Part shown: positions 1 to 11,073 of the stretch, one piece after another | Layout of the letters: each line of letters begins with the position of its first letter | Position numbering within the stretch: position 1 is the first letter of the stretch | The notes under the pieces: generated by a model | What the model saw: the letters and a program-made list of their open reading frames with translations, nothing else | The model's database searches: none | What the model was told of the DNA's origin: nothing | Made by a program: the position numbers and the translations under genes | Origin: Syncephalis fuscata | Lineage: Eukaryota > Zoopagomycota > Zoopagomycetes > Zoopagales > Piptocephalidaceae | Direction of reading: 5' to 3' | Length of the DNA: 26,442 bases | NCBI GenBank assembly: GCA_025786725.1 | Contig: JAHLTZ010000111.1 | Location: forward strand, 1 to 26,442

Positions 1-905
1 TAGGTGACCAAGGAACGGGTGCTATAGCCAATGCACTTACTAAAAATCGCTCACTGCGCTATCTTCAGTTGGAATTTAATAGCATTAGCGATGTTGGTGC
101 TCAGATGCTTAGCAATGCATTACGTGTAAATAATACGCTACGTGGCCTACAATTGACATTTAATCTTGTTGGCGATGAAGGCTGTAAAGCATTAGCCGAT
201 GCACTTGCTGCTAACGCTTCGCTCGAGCATTTCTCGCTTAGCAATAACCAATTAACAGATGTAGGCGCCGAGCATTTGGCTGCTGCTTTAACGCGTAATC
301 GCGCTTTGCAACATCTCTCGCTTGTTCAGAATCGTGGCATTAAACGAGATGGGCATTGCCATCTTGCTAACACTTTACATACGCGTAATACGACGCTCAA
401 ATCTATTCGTCTTGACTTTGAATTTTCCGAGTGGATTCCTGTCTACGAAATGGTACAAGCCAGTGTAGCGCGTAATTTCTGGCAAGATCGATGCCGAAGA
501 AAGGCAGCTATAGAGCTGTTAGTGCGTTCACGCATCATTCTATCGGCTCGTCCTATGAATAACGCTGGTTCACACGGCAGAGTAATTAGCGATTTACCAA
601 ACGAAGTAAAAATGACTATATTAGGCTGGACAGTAAACAATTTATTAGAGCAGAGCGCAATTCGTCGTGTAATTGCATTGGCTGCAGCACCATTTGAGCA
701 GCTGCATCGCCGTAATGTCAAACTGCGTCGGTTTTCCTCTATTGCCAGCCACATATCCGTTGATATTGATGATTGCAGTGCACTGCCTAGTAGTCGTGTA
801 TTAAAATCGCCTGTAATCGGTACAAGAAAAACAGTTATAAAGATACTGCCAATAGCATATCTACCACGCACTCTGATAGAATCCACTTTTTACAAGAATC
901 CTTAG
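1..905 (+). CDS. Leucine-rich-repeat protein (ribonuclease-inhibitor type), 5' truncated by window
   Basis: The frame is open from base 3, so the gene starts upstream. Four tandem 28-residue repeats are visible in bases 3-340. Each carries the pattern G/SDxGxxxLAxALxxNxxLxxLxLxxN, which is the RNase-inhibitor (RI) class of LRR, a protein-binding solenoid. The C-terminal part (about bases 430-870) is helical and basic. It contains a stretch starting DLPNEVKMTILGW that loosely resembles an F-box (LPxEhhxxIL), though it sits unusually at the C-terminus. The frame stops at 903-905. A coding-looking frame (-1 relative) continues past this stop to a TAG at 977-979, and the switch could be explained by one missing T in the T5 run at 887-891. 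No introns are seen in the visible part. Function beyond protein binding is unknown. Confidence 0.75.
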   Translation, partial: GDQGTGAIANALTKNRSLRYLQLEFNSISDVGAQMLSNALRVNNTLRGLQLTFNLVGDEGCKALADALAANASLEHFSLSNNQLTDVGAEHLAAALTRNRALQHLSLVQNRGIKRDGHCHLANTLHTRNTTLKSIRLDFEFSEWIPVYEMVQASVARNFWQDRCRRKAAIELLVRSRIILSARPMNNAGSHGRVISDLPNEVKMTILGWTVNNLLEQSAIRRVIALAAAPFEQLHRRNVKLRRFSSIASHISVDIDDCSALPSSRVLKSPVIGTRKTVIKILPIAYLPRTLIESTFYKNP

Positions 906-1285
906 GCGTTTTATACAAATCTGATGCAGGTCATAGTGCCAGTGTTAACGGCAACTATTCAATTGTATTTGGCTTTTAGGTATTAGATGATTTGTTTATA
1001 TGTTTTATATGTTTGTTGTTTTAATATACTGTTATTATTGCCATTTATTACATTGTTACCTTCTTGAACTTGTGGTAGAAGCTATGATACTGTTAATGGT
1101 ATAATATTAAATGATAATAATAGTTTCAAATAGGCTACTTCATTGTAACAGTAGCAATAATAGAATTGTCGATAGCTGTTGTATGTCATTTAATTACTTG
1201 GATTGTATCACATTAAAATACTGCAACTTGTACATTTAATACAATTATAAGCACGCCATGCATTTTAACAACAACTGCAATAGGT
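906..1285. other. AT-rich spacer
   Basis: Apart from the possible 25-codon continuation of the LRR gene (906-979), I see no coding, RNA or repeat signal here. It is low-GC sequence separating the LRR gene from the duplicated methyltransferase unit. Confidence 0.5.
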
Positions 1286-3250
1286 TATTTATGTTATTGA
1301 CATTAAACAATACCAAACACTTCATTAGTTATTTAGTGTGATTTGAGGAAGAGGAAAGGATTAAATGACTAAATTTAGTAATATTCGTGTAATTAAACTA
1401 AACTTTTCTTTTATTGAACATAGAATTAGATGGTGAATGACATTAAAGTTTAAATACTCAGTTTCTTCGTAACCAACTTTCTAAACTTTTTCACTATATT
1501 GTGATCTTCATGATTTAACAAAAATGTTGGGCAAAAGAATATGACTTAAGACCTTGATGACATAGCTAGCATCCCGCATAGTAATTATGTCGGATGGTTT
1601 TATGATATTTTTAGTAATTTTAGGATTAATGACACAGCTTGTGATACTATATTGCTCTATATATTTATTATTGAAACAATTGGAACAATATAGGGCCTTC
1701 TTATGTTACAGATACTTGTTGTAATTGATACGTAATAGCGTATTAATTACATATGATTTACCAGTATTGTGAAACTATGTTACAAATACTGGGTATTTCT
1801 TCAACTTTTTTCACTATATATAAACAGATACATATCATAGTAATAAAAATAACACTATTCACATCTATAATATCGCTTTTTTTATTCATTCTACTTTGAA
1901 ATAATTGTCAACAGCTTTGCTATACCTAACAGTACAGCTATTTTAGTTATTTTCAAGTGCATATCATTCTTATTCACAGTCGTAAATTTAGTAAAATAAT
2001 TTATTAGCAATATGGAATATCTACAGAACACTACATCCAGCCAAGAACAAGCAGAAGCTTCATCTTTTGTATATGAAGCGGGGCGTCGTTTTCATGGTGA
2101 AAAAAATGCACCTTATCCGTACGCTAACGACCAGACTGAATCAAATAGGTAAGCATTCGTGTATAAAACAAACAAGATAACATTTTATAAATATTTGTTA
2201 TTTTATGATTATTTAGGTTAAACGGACAACACCATGTGCTTAAACATCTACTCAACGGCAACTACATGAGCAAGCTAAATAATCCACAAAAAACATTTGA
2301 AGTGGGCAGTGGCAGTGGTATATGGGCTACAGTAAGTGGTTGTGTTTATTACAGCATTCTAAAACAATTAACAACTTACTAAATGGCATTTTATAGGAAA
2401 CGGCAGAGGAGTTTTCCCAATCTGAAATAAGCTGTATTGATATGTCTCCCGCACCATCTCTTGCAAAACTTCCCAGTAATGTCAAGTTTGAAACTATGAA
2501 TGCTCTCAAGGGTAGGCTTAATTATAATCAATAAGTGCAACAGTACATTAATCATTTAAATAATAATAGGTATTAAGTACGAGGACAATACATTCGACTA
2601 CGTTTATATGCGGCTATTATGCTCATCAGTGCCAGAAGATTATTGGCCTGTACTTGTCAAAGATCTAGCACGTGTTTGCACCTCCGGTGGTGCCATTGAG
2701 CTTGTTGAAACCAACAGTCAATTAATAAATGCTGGGCCATTGGGCCAGGAAGTTACTACATGGATTGATACTGTGTGTCGTAGCCGTGGCGCTAATCTAA
2801 GTAAAGTATGGCAGATACCACAAATGATACAACAGGCTGGCTTACAACTAGAGACTGAGCACTACATCGAGTTTCCTCTCGGGGCATGGTGTGATCAAGT
2901 GGGCCATCAGGGCTGGTTTGTTTTGCTCAGTTTGGTCAACTGCATAAGTGCTAAAATTATGTCCACATGCAATGTTACAAAAGAAAGATTTGATTATGTT
3001 CTTGAAAACCTGCACGAAGAAAATGTCACTAATCGTGTTTATTGGAAATTTGGCATATTCGTTGGACGCAAGCCATAAGGATTAAATAGCGCCAGTATTA
3101 ATTATAGCCATTTTATATCTAAATTCATTTTGTTAAACATGACAATAATATTGTTTTAAAATATTGTATTCAAACCTATATTCAAATTGACTAATTATAT
3201 CAATTGTTATTAGTTAATATTTAAATAATAATAATAATAGCAATATTTTA
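1286..3250 (+). repeat. Tandem duplication, unit 1 (promoter + methyltransferase gene + 3' flank)
   Basis: Unit 1 aligns with 3251-5060 in the same orientation from its upstream flank (ATACAATACC-like block near 1300, matched near 3270) through all four exons to the 3' flank (TAAATAGCGCCAGTATTAAT just after both stop codons). Unit 1 carries about 230-280 bp of extra upstream sequence (roughly 1663-1940) absent from unit 2. The extra part contains short internal repeats, such as TTACAGATACT and TTACAAATACT. Confidence 0.85.
2012..3078 (+). CDS. Class I SAM-dependent methyltransferase, copy 1 (4 exons)
   Basis: Exons 2012-2148, 2217-2331, 2397-2511 and 2570-3078 give a 291-residue protein. All three introns (68, 65, 58 nt) are GT-AG and the phases agree. 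Motif I (the SAM-binding glycine loop) is at about residues 73-83 as FEVGSGSGIWA. The usual acidic position is E instead of D and the second G-x-G reads GSG instead of GTG. Later come VYMRLL-PEDYW, the GGAIELVE strand and AGPLGQEV, all typical of fungal LaeA/UMTA-like class I methyltransferases. The substrate is unknown; this family includes small-molecule and protein methyltransferases. The start is chosen because the first 38 nt after the ATG are nearly identical in copy 2. The changed motif I may mean altered cofactor binding. Confidence 0.85.
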
Positions 3251-5060
3251 TTTCTGTTGTTGACATTATACAATACCAAACACCATTGGTTATTTTAGTG
3301 TGATTTAATGATCAATTTACTACATTTAGTAATATCTACGTAGTTGAACTAGAATTCGCTCTTTTGAACATGAAACTGGGTAGTGACGCCAGACATCAGA
3401 ATTATTGTCATTGTCATTATTCTCTATGTACAATATATTTAGTTGCACTATTATTACTGCGTATTTATATCACTATATGTCATTTATCTATATTGAATAA
3501 GTTATATTCAAAACTGAAGGACTCGGTCGTTTATATGATTAATAGCATATTTACATTTTTGTAGCCAACTTTTTAAACCTTTTTATATATTATAATTTCC
3601 ATAAGTCAATATATGTGCTAAAAACGTATCTTAAGGTCTCGCTGCCTTTCTAGTATTACACATGATGACACTATCTGGTTTAATGGTATTTATAGCAATT
3701 TTAAAATCGATGACGTATTTTGTAATACAGTATTGTTCTATATAACTACCCTTTCATTTAGTTCTTTTCAAATCCATATCATTTTTATTCACAGTCGTAA
3801 ATCTAGTAGTATATCTTTGTTAGCAATATGGAATATCTACAGAACACTACATCCAGCCAAGAGCAAGCGGAAGCCGCTTCTTGCGTATATGAAGAAGGTC
3901 GTCGTTTTCATGGTGAACAAAACGCACCTTATCCAATGCCGAATGACTCAAGTGAAGTAGATAGGTAGGTATTGTATATAAAAAATACAGCATAACACCT
4001 AATAAATAGCCACTATTCCATGAATATTTAGACTAAATGCGCAACATCATGTAATTAAAAGGTTACTTAATGGCAACTACATGAGCAAGTTAAATAATCC
4101 ACGAAGAATATTGGATGTAGGCAGTGGCACTGGTATATGGGCTAAGGTAAGTAGCTGTGATTATTACAACACTAGTATAATTAATAATTTACTAAATGAC
4201 ATTAAGTAGGAAATGGCAGAGGAATTTCCTCAATGTGAAATAAATTGCATTGATATATCTCCAGAACTGTCGATGAACAACCTCCCCAGTAATGTCAAGT
4301 TTGAAACTATGAATGCTCTCGAGGGTAGGCTTATTAGCCACTGATACATGTAAAACTACTTTAATCATCCAGATAATACTAGGTATCAAGTACGAAGCCA
4401 ATAAATTCAGCTATGTTCATGTGCGGCTATTATGTATAGCAATACCAGAAGATTATTGGTTTTTATATATGAAGGATTTGACGCGTATTTGCTCCTCTGG
4501 CGGTAGCGTTGAGCTCTTTGAAACCAATGGTGAATTAATGAATGCTGGGCCATTAGGTCAAGAAGTTAACTTTTGGTTTGATACTATGAGCCGCAGGCGC
4601 GGCGTCAATCTGAATAAAGCCTGGCAGATACCACAAATGATGCAAGAAGCCGGCCTACAAATGGAAACTGAACACTATATCAAGATTCCTATTGGAGAAT
4701 GGTGCGATAAAGTGGGTCACCAGGGCTGGACTGATTATTACAATCTGATCCATTCACTGACTGCTAGAATAACGGCTACATGCGATGTTACAAAAGAAAG
4801 GCTCGATTATGTTCTCGAAAACCTGCACGAAGAGAATATCACTAATCGTGTTTACCGGAAAATGGGTATATTTGTCGGCCGCAAGCCATAAAGATTAAAT
4901 AGCGCCAGTATTAATTCTAGTCATTTTTATACCTAAATTCACTTTGTTAAACATGATAATAATGTTGTTTTTAAATATTGTATTCAAAACTATATTTAAA
5001 CTGACTAATTATATCGATTATTATCAGTTAATATTTAAATAGTAATAGTAATATCAATAT
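3251..5060 (+). repeat. Tandem duplication, unit 2
   Basis: This is a direct repeat of 1286-3250, abutting it with no intervening unique sequence. Upstream, coding and 3' flanking parts all align, so the whole transcription unit was duplicated, not a retrocopy: all three introns are kept at identical positions and phases. Confidence 0.85.
3828..4891 (+). CDS. Class I SAM-dependent methyltransferase, copy 2 (4 exons)
   Basis: Exons 3828-3964, 4032-4146, 4210-4324 and 4383-4891 have exactly the same lengths (137, 115, 115, 509 nt) as copy 1 and give 291 residues. Motif I is canonical here (ILDVGSGTGIWA). The rest follows the paralogue: RLLCIAIPEDYW, GGSVELFE, AGPLGQEV and a conserved C-terminus ending VGRKP. 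This looks like the functional reference copy, with copy 1 diverging in the cofactor loop. Introns are 67, 63 and 58 nt. The substrate cannot be predicted. Confidence 0.88.
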
Positions 5061-5242
5061 ACTAATAGTTTTTCAATCCAATCCTTTGTATTTATAACTG
5101 ATTGTAATTAATTATACAAGCAATTATCGTTATTATACTACATAGCTACTCATATTCACTTCGTAGTATCATCAAAATAGCTAAACTCATTTACTAAGTA
5201 GTAAATGCTAATATGCATATTGTATATTTATTATTTATAAAT
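5061..5242. other. Convergent intergenic spacer
   Basis: AT-rich 3' region between the plus-strand methyltransferase and the minus-strand prenyl synthase. No terminator motif can be singled out. Confidence 0.4.
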
Positions 5243-6570
5243 CTATTTCTCTTGTCGTGGTCCAGACGCATCTTTGTACACGGCAGACAATGCATTTACA
5301 ATATCTTCTAGTCGGCTGTTACCTCCTAATTCAGCGATTGAATCGCGTATTTGTTTTTCCAACTGCCGTATAACTGTGACGGTATGACCGAATGAGTCTG
5401 TCTGTTCCATCAGTGTGAGCGCATATGATTTAACCTCCACTTCCACCGTGCGCTGACGTAGAATATGAATCAGTTGGGTATTTTTCGTATCGGCACGGAT
5501 CGAATGGATAATCGGGAATGAAAACTTTCCTTCCGACAAATCCTCGCAAAATCCCTTAGCATCTGTGTACTATTACGACAATGACGACAATGTAGATTAA
5601 TGACGAGAAATTAGAAATGATCATCTAAATAACTTACACTATCTGACTTTAAATTAATGTAATCATCCCGTATTTGAAAATGTTCACCCAATAAATTAAT
5701 CAATGGAACGCAATCACTAATACACAAATGAGACTTTATAATAACTAGTTAACCAGTCTTACTTACATATTGGTTGGTGATGCTTCTTGCATAAGCTTTA
5801 CAGCCAAGCGGAGTAAACCACCAGTCTCTATCGATATTCATATATTAGTATTTATATATTAAATTGATCAAAGCAACAACATACTATTAGAAATAATTTC
5901 AAGATATTCTTCTATTGTTGGACAAGCAACCGTATCGCGGAAATGCAATTCCATACCCTGTCCACGATGAAGATTAAGCAACTCCTCTAAAATAGCATCG
6001 TTAACTACTTAATATCCATGATATACCTCTGTAATCACCAATGAAAATATCAATCATACGCGGGTTGTTTAATTGACGTAAATCATCCAAAGCTCTGAAA
6101 TATACAAAATTGGCCGTATTAATCACCATAGGCACACCATAGATCTTGTGGGCAACTAATCAATAACAGTATTAATACCAAATAACCTATTAGTCTACTA
6201 TCTCTTACCTGGCACACCACGCCGTAGAATAGAATTATCCTCAACATCATCGATACTAACCATTGTATTATCTATTAGCAAGCAATAACATTAATATATC
6301 AATCAACTTACAGTAGACTTGACGTATGTAACATTTCTACTACTCGAGTAATAACGGTTAATTGAGCCTCCGGCACATTGAGCCACTGATTAAACGCCTC
6401 AATCATTTTACTACGAATCTCTTTGCCCGGATTCTGCAACAAATAGTTGTATGGCTCAAGTAGTAACTGCAGTGCAGATACAGGTTAATATACGTTCATT
6501 GACATCACTCTATCCTTCACACCTTATCTACCATTTCGCGACGCTCTTCATTGTTAACAAAGTTGGTCAT
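5243..6570 (-). CDS. BTS1: Geranylgeranyl diphosphate synthase (8 exons)
   Basis: Minus-strand exons 6523-6570, 6312-6466, 6209-6255, 6039-6155, 5987-adjacent exon 5885-5986, 5767-5827, 5638-5716 and 5243-5569 sum to 936 nt, 311 residues, close to the family's usual ~300. The enzyme condenses isopentenyl diphosphate with allylic diphosphates to make C20 GGPP for protein prenylation and isoprenoids. The first Asp-rich motif is [11 protein letters not shown] (DDVED at residues 70-74). Then come [39 protein letters not shown], the second motif [10 protein letters not shown] (DDYIN, 194-198), and [17 protein letters not shown]. Introns are 50-68 nt with GT-AG ends. The 52-nt intron 5987-6038 was chosen over shorter alternatives because it restores the family's [14 protein letters not shown] block. 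Orthologous names include al-3 and carG; the yeast symbol is used. Confidence 0.93.
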
Positions 6571-7650
6571 TGTACAGGTTGTTGGTTTAATAGCACGCTA
6601 GAGAAATGAACGAGGAATGAATAGAGAGATGCTTGTATCAATGTACAAGGAGAACACGCAAAGCTTTTAAATTGCAAGTGTGCTTTTCCTTCAAAGCATG
6701 TGATAAACACGTGAGAATTTGTGGTCAAAATGGTAACGCATAGTTTAGTGCAGATGATTTGACTGAATAGAGTCCCCAAAGCAAAATTCGCTACAATTGA
6801 TTTCAATTGTAACAAAATGGCCGTAGAATGACCGCTGTTACAATGCTGTTATGCATAACAAAACATAAGTATAGTGTTTTTATTTGATTTCATTGAAACA
6901 TTTGAGGTCGATTGTTATTGTTGTTGGTCATGTGTAGAAGGATGGATCGAATATTAATAAAAGCCATACAATTGCGATTCTATGCCATTTTGCATTTGTT
7001 ATTGCATCTGAATGATTGCTTCTATTTCTAATATTTCATTATTGCATTCTCGGCATATTTGCAATGTAAAATCAATATTAATATAATTATTATAAAGTTG
7101 TTTATTAAACAATCACTTTTTCTATAACCAATTTGACTAAATAAAGAACAATATATATATTAAAGCAATAATAAAGACAACCAATTAATTACATTATTGT
7201 ATTGATAATTACACATGAATTAATTAACGTTGGTTGTAATATTATACATGGAATAGTAATAAGTGAATAACGGATGAATATTTAATTATATCTAAAAGTA
7301 TCAAGAAAAAGGAAGTAAAATGTGTAAATAAAAAAGAAAATAATAAAAGGCGTTGGGCCCGTTTGTTTATTAACTGGACGAGTTGACAGATCAAAGTGAA
7401 ATAGTAATTACTGTAGCAAGGACATGGGACAATTGAGACTATAAGGGAGATGACGTCCAGTAAATCACCATTCTCTACTTTTTAAAATCTAATAGCTCAA
7501 TAACATAATCGCTACCTATTAGTAAAATGACGCAATCCTAAATATAGTGACTGCGCATTGTGATAAACCAGCGATTTTAATAAAATATTCTTTTTCCTCC
7601 CCTCCTATCCAGTGACAGAATTGATAAAGATCTGTTATAAACCTTTTTCT
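6571..7650. other. Upstream spacer with an eroded repeat
   Basis: This is the likely divergent promoter region of the prenyl synthase (minus) and the Crinkler-like gene (plus). It is AT-rich except near 6650-6830. It holds the degenerate TnpB/Fanzor-like relic at 6880-7070. No other gene is supported; the minus-strand open frame at 6567-6815 has no recognisable motif. Confidence 0.5.
6880..7070 (-). mobile_element. Relic of TnpB/Fanzor-like ORF C-terminus (copy 1, strongly eroded)
   Basis: This stretch aligns by eye in the same orientation with 21520-21734. Shared blocks include ATTGAAACATTTGA, GGTCATGTGTAGAA (GGCCATGTGTAGAA in copy 2), AATATTAATAAAAGCCATA and GGCATATTTGCAATGTAA (ATCTGCGATGTAA in copy 2). 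On the minus strand the copy 2 equivalent encodes a zinc ribbon and the last RuvC block of a TnpB-family protein. Here only short pieces such as LQICRECN remain readable and stops interrupt them. Assignment to the family rests on copy 2. Confidence 0.55.
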
Positions 7651-7815
7651 TTGCCAAGTCGCGTTTCGTCACGCACGGCTTTTTCTCTTTTTGTTTCTCG
7701 TCTCATCCACCTTCGCACGCTGTCAACTTCTGTCACCTCACCTCATCCTCGCTCCTGTTAGTCTCTTTAATTTTGCTAGTATATTTGGTACTGTTGGCAT
7801 CTTGCTATTAATTCT
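7650..7815 (+). promoter_or_regulatory. Pyrimidine-rich promoter/5' UTR of the Crinkler-like gene
   Basis: The segment before the ATG at 7821 is unusually CT-rich for this window (runs such as TTTTTCTCTTTTTG and CACCTCACCTCATCCTCGCT). Pyrimidine tracts of this kind are common just upstream of fungal transcription starts. No clear TATA box is seen. Confidence 0.4.
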
Positions 7816-7820
7816 GCACA

Positions 7821-10800
7821 ATGTCTTCCAAAGTGCTTAAAAGACTTCTTGAAGAAGCGTCTCGTATCGTCCAAGGTAAGCTCATCCCGACAGCAATAGA
7901 CACTTCTTCTCTCCGCCCCATACACACTCTATCTGCTCTGCGCCTATTTTGACATCTGCAAGACGTCAAAAAGAGAACTATGAGCCGTCTCGTGTCTCAC
8001 GCCTCTACTTGTCATTGCTGTCAGGCTGGCGCATGAGTCTACATGGCTCTTGTCGCCCTTTATATCTCTTACTCGCTTTCTCTTTCTCGACGTCTTCGTT
8101 CTTACTCTAGCACTACCTGGCCTCACCGTTGCCTGTAACCTTGTTCCTTTCTTTATATTGCAGATCAAGATCAGCCAGTCTCAGCAGCACCTGAAGTGAT
8201 GTCGGCCGTCTGGGTCAAACTTCTTCAAGGTTTACCGAGCAGTTCACGCTTTACGGAGCTGGGCATTGACCAAATCCTAGTCGAAAGCAAGATTCCTAAC
8301 CAAGAGCCCAATGTTGCCGGCCTTCGTAAAACACTTATCACCGATATTGCTTTCCAAGGCAAGCTCGATGGCGTAGCCTCGTCCGACCTAAAAGTCTACA
8401 ACAACGACGAAGATGCTACCAACCAGAGAGAGCCTATTGAAGAAGATACTTCACTCTCAGATCTTATTGAGGCCGGGAAGGGCGGTAGGAAGAAGACTGC
8501 TTTGATCGTTGTAGCGCCACCCAAGCCTGGTAAGTAGTTTTGCTTTAAAGACCAGCAGTCAATACGGCTCCTTCCTCTGCCGTTTGCTTTTGCTTTACGT
8601 CTATGTAGTACTAATATTTAACTATTCTTTCCATTACTCCGATATATCCATGTGCCTGTCTCATCATGTGCCTCTACTTCGCTTCCTGGCCATCTTTCAG
8701 ATCAATCGCGTCCTGGTAAGTGCACTTAGACCTTTTTTAAATACTCATTGTGTAACCTTATCTTGATTACTTAACGTTATTTTTTATCACCTTTTTTGAT
8801 CATGTAGCAACACCCATCCAGCAGACGTCTATTCCGAATGATCGCATCGAAAAGGAATTAGATGTCATTCTCCAAGGCGTCAACCATCATCCCACTTGTC
8901 CTATCAATTCAAATGATGTTGAAGCTTCGCAGAGAGATAGACTAGGACCCTTTTACAAAAGGACTTTACCATATTACAAAGCAGCAACAAATATAAGTCT
9001 AGTGATGTTGGGACTTGAATTGGGCAAGCAAGCAATCGGCAGAAATTATGAAACTCTTTGTACAATTGTCAAGGAAGACATAGAATGTTGTGATCATCGC
9101 GTAGTGGCCATGGTTGCCCCGTCCGGTTCAGGAAAGACTGCAACAGTCATTGACCTTGCGAGCAAGCACTTTGTCATTTATTGTGTCTGTTGTGAACCAA
9201 CTCCAACCAACTCTTCGAATTTTAAGGATTCAAACTTTATTACACTTGCAAATGATGTCGAGAATATATACCGGGCCATCATTAACAAAAATCAGGGAAA
9301 TTTTCTCGGTCCGCTGGACATTGATGCTGAAGTGAAAGCACGAGTGAGAGAACGCGTCAAGCTCGAATTCCTTGCACGAATGCTTTTCCTTCAGTATCTC
9401 CTAAAAAACAATCGTGATTTAGAGCCGCAGCAGTTCTTCCGTGAGCAAATCACTAGAGGTGACTCGACTATTAGCGAGCTAGTTGACAAGCTACAGAAAT
9501 ATGACGACCGCACAATCCAAACCATGCTTCGTAAAGTTCAAGCCAAGCTTTGGTCTTTTTTATCTTCCAAAAAACGTGGACTGGTGATTGCTTTGGATGA
9601 AGCTCAGGTTGCAGTGGCTCACATCTTATCCAATAAGCTCATCTCGCCGACAGCTTTGAGTAATAATAAAAATACACTTTTTGACGATAAGAACCAGATA
9701 CAATCCCAATACCGCCGCAGCTTTCTTACGCCTTTATCAGGTGCTTTGAGCGAGATAGAGGCAACGATAGTGATACTGGGCACAGCACTCTCATTGCAGG
9801 ATGCCGAACAGGTGCACACAGCCATCGCCAAAGAACCCAATTTCTTAAAAATAACGGACTTTCCAAGTTTTGATGAAGATGATGTGAGCAGGCTATACTC
9901 GGGTCTAATCGACATGTCAGGCTGTGAAATCCCGCTTGCCAAACGCCGCAAGCTAACAGGACGACCTCGATTTTCCATTAACGGCATCAACCGTCTCGCC
10001 AAGTCTTGCACTTTTCGAGGCTCTAAACAAGCTATTCTGGAGCACGCTATTGACGAGTCGATTGAGTATACAATAAATGGTCTTCGGGCCAAGATACGCG
10101 CCATTCTTGCCAACGATCAAGCAGGTGGGATAGCTCGGCTTCTCTCTTGAATGGTATTGGCCTATCATCTTCACAATGGCAAAATATCTTTCTTAAGCAA
10201 TGACCAGTCCGACTTTGTGGATAAAGCTCTGTGCAGACTACGATCACATGATAATGACATTCACTTGGTCATGGACGAGCCAATAGTTGTTGAGACAGTG
10301 CAGGAAGAGCTAAAGGCTTTAGGCAAAGATCCGGTGTTCTCTGAGTACATGGATCAATTTAACCAAATTATCACCAACTTTGGCACCGCTTCAGCTTTAA
10401 AGGGAGATGCGTTGGAGCCACTTGTCCGCCGATCACTTCAACGCTTCAATGGCTACCGTCTTGTTGACCTTCCTTTCCTTCAAGGCGTCACATTGCCCGC
10501 TTGGTGCAGCAATTTCCAGCTCCAAATTGATGAGATTAAAACAGCCAATGGATTTGGATACACTGGCAATGGCGTTCGTGCAGATCTCGCCTTCCTCACC
10601 GAATGTCCTCCGAACAAGATGCTTATTGCCAATAATGGCACACGTCCGGATGGAGTCTGGTTTTTCTCTGACAAACGTTACGCCGGCTCTCTTGCGATCA
10701 AGCTCTACAGCAACCGTCTGAAGCAGTCCACCCACGACTCTAACAAAACTTCCAGCAATATTCGGAGTTGTTTTTGAGCCGGGATGGTATCAACATGAAC

Positions 10801-11073
10801 CAATCCTTGACAGGCGTTCGACGTGACTTTGAGGCTTCGGGTACTCCATCCAATCTCAAAGGCATTCTTCGCATCCATCTCGAGTTTCCTGGCGTCGAGG
10901 GCGGTAATCTAGTTACTTATATCGAAGAGGACCCTGTGACTGGTATCGAGGATGTAATGGTGTATATAGGCCTTTCGAACCTGGACGATTTTTTTTTCGA
11001 GGGCATCGCAGAAAACAAGGACGATATGATCAAATTGAAAAGGTTGATTAAATTCGTCTCTGACTCAAAGTAA
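7821..11073 (+). pseudogene. Crinkler-like gene: ubiquitin-like header, P-loop NTPase, nuclease-like domain; broken
   Basis: Exons 7821-7875, 8164-8529, 8701-8715 (15 nt) and 8808 onward are in phase and read 592 codons to an in-frame TGA at 10148-10150. The same frame resumes at once and runs to 10777, where a -1 change of frame leads to the final stop at 11071-11073. Residues ~30-140 resemble the ubiquitin-like header of Crinkler (CRN) proteins, ending in a LIVVAPPK strand. An NTPase follows, with Walker A APSGSGKT (249-256) and Walker B LVIALDE (404-410). After the stop, a restriction-endonuclease-like domain is suggested by GDALEPLV, RPDGVWFF and AIKLYS. CRN proteins are secreted or nuclear effectors, or conflict proteins, in oomycetes and several fungi. 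Introns (288, 171, 92 nt) are long and GC-richer than neighbours. The breaks may be real or partly sequence error (T5 run at 10771-10775). Confidence 0.8.

Noticed and set aside
6001-6038. Ultra-short (22- or 31-nt) intron in the GGPP synthase gene
   Set aside because: A 52-nt intron (5987-6038) restores the conserved [11 protein letters not shown] block without inserted residues.
7370-7464. Short inverted words ACTGGACG / CGTCCAGT
   Set aside because: Eight bases only; too short and internally placed to be called terminal repeats of the Crinkler segment.
7944-8168. Minus-strand Lys/Arg-rich open frame
   Set aside because: It lies inside intron 1 of the Crinkler-like gene, with no motif or splice support.
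9619-10247. Several minus-strand open frames over the NTPase exon
   Set aside because: They are shadows of the plus-strand coding frame with no recognisable protein features.
10771-10777. Programmed -1 frameshift at TTTTTGA
   Set aside because: Similar one-base losses occur at homopolymers in two unrelated genes including a housekeeping one, so a technical or mutational cause is simpler; no downstream structure was evident.
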